Shown here: piece after piece, positions 21,093 through 29,478 of the stretch
Numbering within the stretch: the stretch's first letter is position 1
Layout: each line of letters starts with the position of its first letter
Assembly (NCBI RefSeq): GCF_023336755.1
Contig: NZ_JALZWP010000017.1
Span: 1 to 62,762 of the forward strand
DNA from: Roseinatronobacter domitianus
GTDB taxonomy: Bacteria; Pseudomonadota; Alphaproteobacteria; Rhodobacterales; Rhodobacteraceae
DNA: 62,762 bases
Direction: 5' to 3'
Notes under the pieces: generated by a model
What the model saw: the letters and a program-made list of their open reading frames with translations, nothing else
The model's database searches: none
Told to the model about the DNA's origin: nothing
Position numbers and translations under genes: made by a program

Positions 21093-21599
21093 TCAGTCGA
21101 ACAGTTTTTCGCCAGTGAATGGCGGCTCGTTGCGTCGCAAGCTACCGATGTCGCGCCAGATGGATTGCAACAGCCGCGCGCTGACCATGGTAAAGCCTAT
21201 GGGCACGGCGAGCAGGAAATAGACCATCGACACCCGCAACCCGTGGCTGACCGACCCGAACCGCATGGAAGTTTCGACCGCGTGCCATGACCAGATGACC
21301 ACAGCCACCGCGACCGCCAGCATGATCAGGTCGCCCAGCAGGTAGAGCAGCGTTTGCGCCCGGTGCGGCAGTGCATGAAAGATAACGTCAATGCGGATAT
21401 GCGCGCGATCCTTGATGGCAGCCGAGGCCCCGATCCAGACAAGGTAGATGAAGGAATATCGCACCAGTTCCTCGCCCCAGATGGACGAATAAGCCAGAAC
21501 CTCGCGGCGGATCACCTCGACCACCATGGTGGTGACAAGCAGAATGTAGAAGAAAAGCAATGCCCAGCGTTCAGCATTGCGGTCCAATGCGCGCAGCAT
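21093..21599 (-). CDS. TRAP transporter small permease (DctQ type)
   Basis: A 168-residue protein with four hydrophobic segments, the DctQ fold that partners DctM. Marks are VTTMVVEVIRREVLAYSSIWGEELVRYSFIYLVWIGASAAIKDRAHIRIDV, typical of the first half of the family, here given by its key WGEELVR and the KDRAHIRIDV stretch. It lies between a hairpin that follows the binding-protein gene and dctM. Confidence 0.9.
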   Translation of the reverse strand: MLRALDRNAERWALLFFYILLVTTMVVEVIRREVLAYSSIWGEELVRYSFIYLVWIGASAAIKDRAHIRIDVIFHALPHRAQTLLYLLGDLIMLAVAVAVVIWSWHAVETSMRFGSVSHGLRVSMVYFLLAVPIGFTMVSARLLQSIWRDIGSLRRNEPPFTGEKLFD

Positions 21600-21638
21600 G
21601 GCCGGTCCTTTCGGTCGGTCTGTGGTCGGGGAATGGTT

Positions 21639-21662
21639 CGGTGGGCCAAGTTAGGCCCACCG
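21639..21662 (-). promoter_or_regulatory. intercistronic hairpin after the TRAP binding-protein gene
   Basis: CGGTGGGCC / GGCCCACCG form a perfect 9-bp stem with loop AAGTTA, 12 bases after the dctP stop. There is no T-tract, so it is more likely an mRNA-protecting or attenuating element that lets the binding protein be made in excess over the permeases. Confidence 0.6.
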
Positions 21663-21673
21663 GTGGCAAATGC

Positions 21674-22828
21674 TTAGGCGTCGTGAACCGGGATACCGGC
21701 ATAGGTATCGGCAGCTTCGGCCAGACCGTTGAAGGTATCCATGTCGCCAGCAAGCTCGGTCTTGAAATTGTCCCACTCGCTGCGCTGGTAACCGACCGTT
21801 TCGCGCCATTCGTTCAGCTGATCTTCGCTCAAGCTGTGGAACTGAACGCCAGCCTTGCGCATTTCGGCCATCGCGTAGTTGCGTGCCGAGGGCACCTTGG
21901 CCAAGTTCTGCATCATGGTGATGCGGCCTGCTTCCTCGATCCCGGCCTGCACGTCTTCGGGCATTGAATTGAACCATTCCAGGTTCATCGAATAGACTTG
22001 GCTGTCCGGCACCGGCTGGTTGAAGGTGACATGGCTGAGGATGTCGCGGAAGCCGAACACGTTCAGCGCGCCGACCGATGGATCAAGCCCATCCGCCACG
22101 CCCTGCGTGATAGCCGATGGGGTCTCGCCCCAGGCGACCGGGGTCGGGTTCGCGCCTGCCATCGAATAATACTGCTGCAGCATCTGCGAGCCGGGCACGC
22201 GGAATTTGACGCCAGCCAGATCGGACGGCACCAGAACCGGGTTCTCGATCCCTTTGCGCAGTGCGATCACGCGCGGATCGATCACGATGTAGAACAGTGG
22301 CTTGAAGCCACGCTCTTCGACTTTGGGGTGAACATTGTTGATCCAGGTTTCGGAATTCACAAGGTTCACGAAACGCTGGTTTGACCCGCAGAGATAAGGC
22401 AGGTTGATCAGGTCCACAACCGGCGCGAAGGGCGCGAAGTTCGACAGCGAGTGCTGCGCGCACTGGATCGCACCGTTCTGCACGCCGCTGACAAGCTCAC
22501 CGCCGGACCCAAGCTGACCGCCCGGCGCCAGACGCACATAGACCTTGCCGTTGGTTGCGTTCTGGATGTTTTCCTTCAGGTCCAGCTGCATGATGGGGTA
22601 GCTGCGCGTCGCGCCCAGAACATAGGCGGTGGCGATGGTCATGACATGCTCGGCAGCGGCCTGACGCTCGCGCTCTTCTGCCGCCGTCTGTGCCGCCGCT
22701 TCCGAGGACCAGAGCGTGCCCGCCGCACCCGCAACCACGGCAGCGGTAAAGCTGCCCGTTGTGGCCAGTTTCAGGAAATTGCGCCGCTCCGCGCTTTTGA
22801 GTTCTACCTGCGTTTTCTTATCCGTCAT
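21674..22828 (-). CDS. TRAP transporter substrate-binding protein (DctP type), Tat-exported
   Basis: A 384-residue periplasmic binding protein. The N-terminus ERRNFLKLATTGSF followed by a hydrophobic Ala/Gly stretch and SSEAAA is a twin-arginine signal, so export is likely in folded form. The mature part has the DctP features GGQLGSGGELVSGVQNGAIQ, IENPVLVPSDLAGVKFRVPG with the ligand-binding Arg, and WGETPSAITQGVADGLD. The ATG at 22828 follows GGGAGGAG and is chosen over an upstream start. The ligand is inferred to be DHPS or a close C3 sulfonate from the hps context only. Confidence 0.9.
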   Translation of the reverse strand: MTDKKTQVELKSAERRNFLKLATTGSFTAAVVAGAAGTLWSSEAAAQTAAEERERQAAAEHVMTIATAYVLGATRSYPIMQLDLKENIQNATNGKVYVRLAPGGQLGSGGELVSGVQNGAIQCAQHSLSNFAPFAPVVDLINLPYLCGSNQRFVNLVNSETWINNVHPKVEERGFKPLFYIVIDPRVIALRKGIENPVLVPSDLAGVKFRVPGSQMLQQYYSMAGANPTPVAWGETPSAITQGVADGLDPSVGALNVFGFRDILSHVTFNQPVPDSQVYSMNLEWFNSMPEDVQAGIEEAGRITMMQNLAKVPSARNYAMAEMRKAGVQFHSLSEDQLNEWRETVGYQRSEWDNFKTELAGDMDTFNGLAEAADTYAGIPVHDA

Positions 22829-22853
22829 GACCTGTCTCCTCCCTTGATGTTGG

Positions 22854-23051
22854 TCAGTTTTTCTTGCGCTCGCGCGCTTCGCGCCCAAGGCCACCAGCCG
22901 CAAAGCACAGCACCGAAACGCCCAGCAAGATTGCTTCCTGTTTCAGGCTGATGATCGGGCTTCGCGTGCTGGCGGCGTAGATCACATGGCCGAAATAGCC
23001 AGAAAACAACCCCAAGGACGCCAGCAAAGCCAGATTTTCCCATCGCGACAT
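22854..23051 (-). CDS. small two-segment membrane protein leading the TRAP/hps operon
   Basis: A 65-residue protein (MSRWENLALLASLG...) with two hydrophobic segments, about residues 6-26 and 38-56, and a charged tail GREARERKKN. A strong GGGGGAGAGG site precedes the ATG at 23051. It is the first gene of the TRAP-hps operon, 25 bases before the binding-protein gene. I do not recognise the family; an accessory subunit of the TRAP system is a reasonable guess from position only. Confidence 0.65.
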   Translation of the reverse strand: MSRWENLALLASLGLFSGYFGHVIYAASTRSPIISLKQEAILLGVSVLCFAAGGLGREARERKKN

Positions 23052-23092
23052 GACGCCTCTCCCCCTGCGTTTCATGTAGATCCTTGGCCTTG

Positions 23093-23106
23093 TGTAAACG
23101 CTTACA
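23093..23106. promoter_or_regulatory. LacI-type operator
   Basis: TGTAAACGCTTACA has the TGTAA / TTACA arms around a central CG step that is typical of LacI/GalR-family operators. It lies 42 bases upstream of the first gene of the TRAP-hps operon and opposite the lacI-type gene, so that regulator is the likely ligand. Confidence 0.6.
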
Positions 23107-23131
23107 TAGGCGCACGCATGAGTCAAATCAT

Positions 23132-23148
23132 TTCTATATAGTTTACAT
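23132..23148. promoter_or_regulatory. candidate operator shared with the comC/gntR promoter
   Basis: TTCTATATAGTTTACAT matches 16 of 17 positions of the sequence at 15362-15378. It lies in the middle of the divergent region between the TRAP operon and the lacI-type gene. Confidence 0.5.
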
Positions 23149-23180
23149 AAAATATTTGAACGCGCGGGCGCGATCATGCT

Positions 23181-23195
23181 ATGTAAATTTTACAT
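23181..23195. promoter_or_regulatory. perfect palindrome before the LacI-family gene
   Basis: ATGTAAA-T-TTTACAT is a perfect 7-bp inverted repeat around one base, 15 bases before the ATG of the regulator gene. Its TGTAA/TTACA halves match those of the operator at 23093, which suggests autoregulation. Confidence 0.5.
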
Positions 23196-23209
23196 TTCCA
23201 GATGAAACC

Positions 23210-24238
23210 ATGACAAAACGCTCCAAACCCACGCTTATCGACATCGCTGCCGCCTGCGATACGTCCATCGCCACGGTGTCGCGCGCCTTGTCAAAACCCG
23301 GGCTTGTGCAACCCGAAACGCTGGAACGCGTGCGCGCCGTCGCCGCCAGCATGGGGTATGTCCCGAATCGCCGGGCGCGCGCCTTGGTCTCCGGTCGGTC
23401 GAACACGGTCGGCGTGGCAGTTCCGACTCTGGCCAGCCCGATCTTCTCGGCCTGTTTGCAGGAAATGCAGAAAGCGCTTTCCGTCAATGGCTACCAACTG
23501 TTGATCGCCTCGCATGAATACGACCCCGCAGCAGAGGCTGCGGCGCTGGCGCAACTTATCTCGCATGGGGTGGATGCGCTGGTCGTGGTCGGGGCCGGAC
23601 GTCCGCAAGCCACATGGGCCTTGATCGACAGTGCAGAGGTGCCGCTGGTGCAATTATGGGAAGGGCGCGCCGGGTTCGACAGCGTGCTGGTCGATAATCG
23701 GCACGCGGGCGAACTCGCCGCTCGGCACCTGCTGGAGCTTGGGCATAGCCGTATCGGGGTCATCTGCGGCGAAAGGACGATCAACGACCGTCAGGCCGCA
23801 CGGGTGGCCGGAATTCGTGACACGCTGAATGCGGCAGGGCTGGACCTGCCCGAGCGGCTGATTTCGGAACAAGCCCCCAATGTCATGGCTGGGCGCAGCG
23901 GCTGCGCGGCACTGCTGGAACAGGCGCCCCGCCCCACGGCTATCATCGGTGCCATGGACATGCTGGCCATGGGGGCCATGCTGGAAGCGCAGGCGCGGGG
24001 CCTTGATGTGCCCGGCAAGATGTCCCTTGTCGGGATAGACAATATTGATGTCAGCGCGCACCTCTCGCCCGCGCTGACAACAGTGGATATTCCAGCAACC
24101 CTCATTGGGGCGGAAGCCGCCGCCATGGTGTTGCGGCGGCTTGCGTCAGACAATCATGAGCACGAGAAGGTCGTCCTGCCCATCGGCATTGTCGCGCGGC
24201 GGTCAACCGGACCCTACCCCATGCGTTCCGATGCATAA
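23210..24238 (+). CDS. LacI-family transcriptional regulator
   Basis: A 342-residue regulator. The N-terminal helix-turn-helix (TLIDIAAACDTSIATVSRAL) and hinge lie in residues 6-60, followed by a periplasmic-binding-like sensor domain (NTVGVAVPTLASPIFSACLQ, LVDNRHAGELAARHLLELGH, IIGAMDMLAMGAM, SLVGIDNIDVSAHLSPALTT). The GVDAL and MSLVGIDN features resemble GntR/IdnR-type LacI proteins. It diverges from the TRAP-hps operon and is probably its repressor, with a DHPS-pathway compound as inducer. The ATG at 23210 opens the DNA-binding domain. Its last 25 bases overlap the convergent purU gene. Confidence 0.9.
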   Translation: MTKRSKPTLIDIAAACDTSIATVSRALSKPGLVQPETLERVRAVAASMGYVPNRRARALVSGRSNTVGVAVPTLASPIFSACLQEMQKALSVNGYQLLIASHEYDPAAEAAALAQLISHGVDALVVVGAGRPQATWALIDSAEVPLVQLWEGRAGFDSVLVDNRHAGELAARHLLELGHSRIGVICGERTINDRQAARVAGIRDTLNAAGLDLPERLISEQAPNVMAGRSGCAALLEQAPRPTAIIGAMDMLAMGAMLEAQARGLDVPGKMSLVGIDNIDVSAHLSPALTTVDIPATLIGAEAAAMVLRRLASDNHEHEKVVLPIGIVARRSTGPYPMRSDA

Positions 24239-25098
24239 GACCCCGGAGAGGCCGGGAACACCACTGTCTTATTCCCGTTCAGGAACACCCGGCGGTGAAT
24301 ATGGGCATGGATTGCACGGGCCAGAACCTGGCTTTCGACATCGCGCCCAAGGCTGACATAATCACTGGGCGATTGCGCATGGGTAACGCGCACGATGTCT
24401 TGTTCGATGATCGGGCCTTCGTCCAGATCGGCGGTCACATAATGCGAGGTCGCGCCGATCAGCTTCACCCCACGTTGATACGCCTGCTTGTAAGGGTTCG
24501 CGCCCTTGAAGCTGGGCAAGAAACTGTGATGGATGTTGATGATCCGGCCCGACATTTTCTGGCACATCGCATCCGACAGAACCTGCATATAGCGCGCCAG
24601 CACGATCAGGTCAGCGCCGGTTTCTTCGACCACGTCCATGATGCGGGCTTCGGCCTGAGGCTTGTTGGCCTTGGTCACGGGAATGCAGTGGAACGGAATG
24701 TCGTGGTTCACGACCACCTTCTGGTAATCCATGTGGTTCGAGATCACCGCCACGATGTCGATGGGCAGCGCCCCGATCCGCCACCGATACAGCAGATCGT
24801 TCAGGCAATGGCCGAAACGCGACACCATGATGATGACCTTCATGCGCTCTGCTTCATCATGGAAGGCATACTCCATCCCGAAGCGGGCACCGATCTCTGC
24901 AAAGCCTGTCTGTAGGCTGTCCAGCGTGGCCGCTTCTTCGCTGGCAAAGCTGACCCGCATGAAGAAGCGGCCGGTTTCCATATCGTCGAATTGGGAAGAG
25001 TCAGTAATGTTGCAGCCATGATCGGCCAGAAAGGCGGCAATGGCGGCAACAATCCCACGCGTGCTGGCGCAGGTGACAGTCAGGGCAAAGCTGTGCAT
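24214..25098 (-). CDS. purU: formyltetrahydrofolate deformylase PurU
   Basis: A 294-residue enzyme that hydrolyses 10-formyl-tetrahydrofolate to formate and tetrahydrofolate. It has an N-terminal ACT domain (CASTRGIVAAIAAFLADHGCNI) and a C-terminal formyltransferase fold with the catalytic Asn/His in GRIINIHHSFLPSFKGANPY and the Asp in HYVTADLDEGPII. It lies downstream of gmaS and the mgs genes on the same strand, where it would help dispose of C1 units produced by amine demethylation. In Roseobacter-type bacteria purU is often found with methylated-amine or glycine betaine genes. Confidence 0.93.
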   Translation of the reverse strand: MHSFALTVTCASTRGIVAAIAAFLADHGCNITDSSQFDDMETGRFFMRVSFASEEAATLDSLQTGFAEIGARFGMEYAFHDEAERMKVIIMVSRFGHCLNDLLYRWRIGALPIDIVAVISNHMDYQKVVVNHDIPFHCIPVTKANKPQAEARIMDVVEETGADLIVLARYMQVLSDAMCQKMSGRIINIHHSFLPSFKGANPYKQAYQRGVKLIGATSHYVTADLDEGPIIEQDIVRVTHAQSPSDYVSLGRDVESQVLARAIHAHIHRRVFLNGNKTVVFPASPGSYASERMG

Positions 25099-25139
25099 CG
25101 GTGGTCCTTTGATATGCCCGATGGAGGGCGATTCGCGCC

Positions 25140-26468
25140 TCAGATATCAAGCGTGTTGTCTTTTTCCCAGCGGCTGAAATGCGACACAAAGGAATTCCAT
25201 TCCTTGTGTTTCAGTTTCAGATAGGAGCGCGAGAAATCATACCCCATCGCCGCCATCAATTCCGGGTCGGCTTCATAGGCGCGCAGGGCATCCAGCATGT
25301 TCAGGGGCAGCTTTGGAGCATCCGTGATCGTGTGACCTTCCGAATACATGTCGATATCGCGGCGCGGGCCGGGATCGGCCTGCGTGCGGATACCGCTCAG
25401 GCCCGCCGCAATGATGACGGCCTGCAACAAATAGGGATTGGCCGCGCCATCCGGCAGGCGCAATTCGAACCGCCCTGGCCCCGGCACACGCACCATATGG
25501 GTGCGGTTGTTGCCGGTCCATGTCACCGAATTAGGCGCCCATGTTGCGCCCGACATGGTGCGCGGCGCGTTGATCCGCTTGTAGCTGTTCACCGTAGGGT
25601 TGGTGATCGCGGCCAAGGCGCTGGCGTGCTTCATGATCCCGCCAAGGAAATGCTTGCCCCGCTCTGACAGCCCGACCTCCCCGGTCTGGCCCGTGCCGGC
25701 CCCGGCAAAGACATTGACCTTGGTATCCTTGCCCGGTGCGTCCCACACGGAAATATGCACATGGCAGCCATTCCCGGTCAGTCCTTCGATGGGCTTGGGC
25801 ATGAAAGTCGCGCGCAGCCCGTGTTTTTCGGCAACCGACTTGACCATGAACTTGAAGAAACTGTGCTTGTCGGCGGTTTTCAGGATATCATCGAATTCCC
25901 AGTTCATCTCGAACTGGCCATTCGCGTCCTCATGGTCGTTCTGATACGGACCCCAGCCCATATCCAGCATGTAATCGCAGACCTCGCGCACCACGTCGTA
26001 GCGGCGCATGACGGCTTGCTGGTCGTAGCAAGGTTTCTCGGCGGTATCGAACGGGTCAGAAATAGCATCGCCTTCGGGGGTCAGCAGGAAATACTCTGCC
26101 TCGACCCCGGTTTTCACATGCAGCCCTTCCTGCGCGGCCTCTGCGATCAGACGGCGCAGCACGTTGCGCGGGGCTTGTGCCACGTCCTGGCCTTCCATCA
26201 CGCAATTTCCGGCGACCCACGCGACCTCTGGCTTCCACGGCAGTTGGATGACCGAGTCCGGGTCCGGCACCGCCAGCATGTCCGGATCGGCGGGGGTCAT
26301 GTCCAACCACGTCGCAAAACCCGCGAAGCCCGCGCCATCTTCCTGCATGCCGGCAATGGCCTGCGCCGGCACCAGCTTGGCACGCTGCCCGCCGAACAGG
26401 TCGGTAAAGGAAATCATGAAATACTTGATGTCGCGGTCGGCCGCGAATTGTGCCAGATCGAGTGTCAT
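25140..26468 (-). CDS. gmaS: glutamine-synthetase-family ligase, probable gamma-glutamylmethylamide synthetase (GmaS)
   Basis: A 442-residue GS-type ATP-dependent ligase of the short GlnT/GmaS kind. GS marks are present: GVEAEYFLL, NDHEDANGQFEMNWEFDD, GNGCHVHISVWD (His of the ATP site), NSYKRINAPRTMSGA and GPGRFELRLPDGAANPYL. GmaS joins methylamine to glutamate; GlnT uses ammonia, and the two are hard to separate by eye. Its position after mgsABC and near dmm, tmm and mgd genes favours GmaS. The ATG at 26468 (MTLDLAQFAADRDIKYFMIS) gives the usual length. A hairpin separates it from mgsC. Confidence 0.82.
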   Translation of the reverse strand: MTLDLAQFAADRDIKYFMISFTDLFGGQRAKLVPAQAIAGMQEDGAGFAGFATWLDMTPADPDMLAVPDPDSVIQLPWKPEVAWVAGNCVMEGQDVAQAPRNVLRRLIAEAAQEGLHVKTGVEAEYFLLTPEGDAISDPFDTAEKPCYDQQAVMRRYDVVREVCDYMLDMGWGPYQNDHEDANGQFEMNWEFDDILKTADKHSFFKFMVKSVAEKHGLRATFMPKPIEGLTGNGCHVHISVWDAPGKDTKVNVFAGAGTGQTGEVGLSERGKHFLGGIMKHASALAAITNPTVNSYKRINAPRTMSGATWAPNSVTWTGNNRTHMVRVPGPGRFELRLPDGAANPYLLQAVIIAAGLSGIRTQADPGPRRDIDMYSEGHTITDAPKLPLNMLDALRAYEADPELMAAMGYDFSRSYLKLKHKEWNSFVSHFSRWEKDNTLDI

Positions 26469-26506
26469 GCGTCTGTCCCCTGTTGGTCTTGTTCTTGAAC
26501 GAAAAG

Positions 26507-26532
26507 CGCGGGCCAGCATGTGCCGGCCCGCG
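26507..26532 (-). promoter_or_regulatory. intercistronic hairpin between mgsC and gmaS
   Basis: CGCGGGCC / GGCCCGCG give a perfect 8-bp stem that can extend through GC pairs in the loop region, 8 bases after the mgsC stop on the minus strand. There is no clear T-tract, so an attenuating or stabilising role is more likely than full termination. Confidence 0.45.
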
Positions 26533-26539
26533 TCGAATA

Positions 26540-27889
26540 TTAGTAGCCTGCGCCCGGTTTGCCCGGATACCAATCCGTCCCGGCCAATGGAATTTGCGCC
26601 ATTGCTGCCGCCTCCATGGTTAGGGCACACAGGTCTTCGGGTTCCAGATTGTGCAAGTGGTTGTGCCCGCAAGCCCGCGCGATGGTCTGGGCTTCCAGCG
26701 TCATCACCTTCAAGTAGTTGCGCAAGCGCCGCCCGGCCTCGACCGGGTCCAGCCGTGCGGCCAATTCCGGGTCTTGCGTGGTAATACCCGCCGGGTCCCG
26801 GCCTTCGTGCCAGTCGTCATAGGCGCCCGCAGTGGTGCCAAGGGCGTTATACTCGTCCTCGTATTTCGGGTCATTGTCGCCCAACGCGATCATGGCCGCG
26901 GTCCCGATGCTGACCGCATCCGCGCCCAGTGCCAACGCCTTGGCCACATCTGCCCCGGTCCGAATACCGCCAGAGACAATCAGCTGCACTTCGCGATGCA
27001 CACCCAGATCCTGCAACGCGCGCACGGCAGGCCGAAGGCAAGCCAGCGTGGGCAGACCCACGTTTTCAATGAACACATCCTGCGTTGCTGCGGTCCCGCC
27101 CTGCATTCCGTCCAGAACCACCACATCCGCCCCGGCCTTGACCGCAAGCGCCACGTCGTAATAGGGCCGCGTACCACCGACCTTGACATAGATCGGCACC
27201 TGCCAGCCGGTGATCTCGCGCAATTCAAGAATCTTGATTTCCAGATCATCCGGGCCGGTCCAATCCGGGTGACGGCAGGCCGACCGCTGGTCAATCCCTT
27301 TGGGCAAGGTGCGCATTTCCGCCACACGGTCGGAAATCTTCTGGCCCAGCAACATGCCGCCGCCACCGGGTTTCGCGCCTTGGCCTACGACAATCTCAAT
27401 CGCATCTGCTCTGCGCAGGTCGTCGGGGTTCATACCGTAGCGCGAGGGCAGGTATTGATAGACCAGCGTCTTGGAATGCCCGCGCTCTTCGGCGGTCATG
27501 CCGCCGTCGCCTGTCGTGGTGGACGTTCCCGCTTCCGACGCACCGCGCCCCAAGGCTTCCTTGGCTTGCGCGGATAGCGCGCCAAAGCTCATCCCCGCAA
27601 TGGTGATCGGGATATCCAGCTTGATCGGCTTTTTCGCGAACCGCGTGCCCAGCGTGACGCTGGTGTCGCATTTCTCGCGGTAGCCCTCTAGCGGGTAGCG
27701 GCTGACCGACGCGCCCAGAAACAGCAGGTCGTCGAAATGCGGGACCCGCCGTTTTGCACCGCCGCCGCGGATGTCATAAATCCCGGTGGCCGCAGCCCGA
27801 CGGATTTCGGCGTTGATCGGGTTCGAAAACGTTGCCGATTGAAGCGGCATTGTGCGCGGTGTGCGGCGTTCATCGTCTTTCATGGTCAT
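26540..27889 (-). CDS. mgsC: N-methylglutamate synthase subunit MgsC (FMN-binding glutamate synthase domain)
   Basis: A 449-residue protein equal to the FMN/Fe-S synthase domain of glutamate synthase (GlxD/GltB2 type). Marks are ITIAGMSFGALSAQAKEALGRGA, TTTGDGGMTAEER, EIVVGQGAKPGGGGMLLGQKIS and VIVSGGIRTGADVAKALALGADAVSIGTA-type core (here LIVSGGIRTGADVAKALALG). MgsABC makes N-methylglutamate from gamma-glutamylmethylamide or methylamine and glutamate-family donors. Homologous glxBCD genes exist outside amine clusters, but the neighbours here support Mgs. A second ATG at 27883 has better spacing to the AAGGGG site, so the true start may be 6 bases downstream. Confidence 0.86.
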   Translation of the reverse strand: MTMKDDERRTPRTMPLQSATFSNPINAEIRRAAATGIYDIRGGGAKRRVPHFDDLLFLGASVSRYPLEGYREKCDTSVTLGTRFAKKPIKLDIPITIAGMSFGALSAQAKEALGRGASEAGTSTTTGDGGMTAEERGHSKTLVYQYLPSRYGMNPDDLRRADAIEIVVGQGAKPGGGGMLLGQKISDRVAEMRTLPKGIDQRSACRHPDWTGPDDLEIKILELREITGWQVPIYVKVGGTRPYYDVALAVKAGADVVVLDGMQGGTAATQDVFIENVGLPTLACLRPAVRALQDLGVHREVQLIVSGGIRTGADVAKALALGADAVSIGTAAMIALGDNDPKYEDEYNALGTTAGAYDDWHEGRDPAGITTQDPELAARLDPVEAGRRLRNYLKVMTLEAQTIARACGHNHLHNLEPEDLCALTMEAAAMAQIPLAGTDWYPGKPGAGY

Positions 27890-27894
27890 ACCCC

Positions 27895-28578
27895 TTAGTA
27901 GGCCGCAGCATTATCGATGTCGAAATTGTAGAGCTTGCGAGCAGAGCCGTAACGCCGGAACTCTTCTGGCTGGGCATCAACCCCCGCGCGCGCCAAAAGA
28001 TCGCGCAGAATCTCCAGATGTTCGGAACGCATCTCTTTCTCTATGCAGTCTGCGCCAAGGCTTTTGACGGACCCGCGCACGAACAACCGCGCCTCATACA
28101 GCGAATCACCCAACGCGTCGCCTGCATCGCCACAGACAACCAGATTGCCCGCCTGCCCCATAAACGCCGACATATGCCCGATATTGCCCTGCACCACGAT
28201 GTCGATCCCCTTCATCGAAATGCCGCAGCGGCTGGACGCATTGCCCTTGATAACCAACAAACCGCCGCGCCCCGTGGCCCCTGCGTATTGGCTGGCATCA
28301 CCGTCGATGACGACAGTGCCAGACATCATGTTTTCGGCAACGCCCGGCCCGGCGGAGCCGGTGACGTGTATATTCGCCTGCTTGTTCATGCCGCCGCAAT
28401 AATAGCCGGTGGACCCGCGCACGGTGACGTCAATCGGCGCATCCAGACCCACGGCAATGGCGTGCGCCCCGCGTGGGTTCAGAACTTCCCATTCTGTGGC
28501 GTTGGTCTGCGCCGCTTGTGATTGCAGCGTTGCATTCAACTCGCGCAGGGGCTGGGTGGCAAGGTCTATGGTCTGCAT
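27895..28578 (-). CDS. mgsB: N-methylglutamate synthase subunit MgsB (GXGXG domain)
   Basis: A 227-residue protein made of the right-handed beta-helix that forms the C-terminal GXGXG domain of glutamate synthase. Repeats of G-x-x-G-x-x-G type are visible (GDASQYAGATGRGGLLVIKGNAS, MKGIDIVVQGNIGHMS, GQAGNLVVCGDAGDALGDSLYEA). It is a structural subunit between the amidotransferase (mgsA, 3 bases upstream) and the FMN subunit (mgsC, 5 bases downstream). Confidence 0.87.
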   Translation of the reverse strand: MQTIDLATQPLRELNATLQSQAAQTNATEWEVLNPRGAHAIAVGLDAPIDVTVRGSTGYYCGGMNKQANIHVTGSAGPGVAENMMSGTVVIDGDASQYAGATGRGGLLVIKGNASSRCGISMKGIDIVVQGNIGHMSAFMGQAGNLVVCGDAGDALGDSLYEARLFVRGSVKSLGADCIEKEMRSEHLEILRDLLARAGVDAQPEEFRRYGSARKLYNFDIDNAAAY

Positions 28579-28581
28579 GGC

Positions 28582-29478
28582 TCAGTGGCTCCAGAAATAA
28601 ACGGTTGCGGGTTCGGGTTCCCAGACGCGGGCAGAATCGATCCCCGGCAGGTTAACCAGCGCGCGGTATTCGGACCCAAAGGCAACATATTGGTCGGTTT
28701 CGGCCATAACCGCAGGCTTGCAAGCAATCGGGTCACGCACCACGCCAAACCCGTCCTTGGTGCCAACAACGAAGGTAAAGAACCCGTCCAGGTCGTCGAT
28801 GGAGGATTCGAGCGCCTCGCCAAGCGTGGCCCCTTCACGCATTCGCCAGCTTAGGTAAGCGGCTCCGACTTCGGTGTCGTTTTCGCTTTCGATCCGCATC
28901 CCCGCCGCGCGCAGCTTGCGGCGCAGGCTGTTATGGTTGGACAACGACCCGTTATGCACAAGGCACTGGTCGGCCCCGGTGGAAAACGGGTGCGCCCCTT
29001 GCGTTGTCACCGCCGATTCGGTCGCCATTCGGGTATGGCCAATGCCGTGGCTTCCTGACATGGCCGACAGGCTGAACCGCGCGGCCACGTCCTTGGGTAG
29101 CCCAACTTCCTTGAAGATCTCGATCCGCTCGCCGTCACTCATGACGCGCAATCCGGGGCGCAATTCGGCAAGCGCGGCCCGCGCCGATTCTGCTTTGTCT
29201 GCGGGCAGGTCGATCACCGCATGGGTGTCGACGGCCCGCACAGAGGCCGAAGTGCCAAGCACCGCCGACAAATCCTCTGCCAAGGTTGCAAAATCATTGT
29301 CGGGCTGCGCGGATTGCACCGTCATCTTGGCGCGTCCGCCCTGCCCGGCGCCGTAAATTGCGATACCGGCACTGTCGGGACCACGGTCCGTCATGGTGAT
29401 AAGCATATCGGTCAGCATCGCCCCCAACTGGGGTTCGAGCGATTTGTCTTTCAGGAATAATCCGACAATCCCGCACAT
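28582..29478 (-). CDS. mgsA: N-methylglutamate synthase subunit MgsA (class II glutamine amidotransferase)
   Basis: A 298-residue Ntn-type glutamine amidotransferase. The catalytic Cys follows the initiator Met (MCGIVGLFLKDKSLEPQ), and TDRGPDSAGIAIY, GIGHTRMATESAV, AHPFSTGADQCLVHNGSLSN and ENDTEVGAAYL are the usual glutaminase motifs. It is the first gene of the mgsABC-gmaS-purU operon and starts at the left edge of a 405-base divergent region facing dmmD. Confidence 0.9.
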   Translation of the reverse strand: MCGIVGLFLKDKSLEPQLGAMLTDMLITMTDRGPDSAGIAIYGAGQGGRAKMTVQSAQPDNDFATLAEDLSAVLGTSASVRAVDTHAVIDLPADKAESARAALAELRPGLRVMSDGERIEIFKEVGLPKDVAARFSLSAMSGSHGIGHTRMATESAVTTQGAHPFSTGADQCLVHNGSLSNHNSLRRKLRAAGMRIESENDTEVGAAYLSWRMREGATLGEALESSIDDLDGFFTFVVGTKDGFGVVRDPIACKPAVMAETDQYVAFGSEYRALVNLPGIDSARVWEPEPATVYFWSH

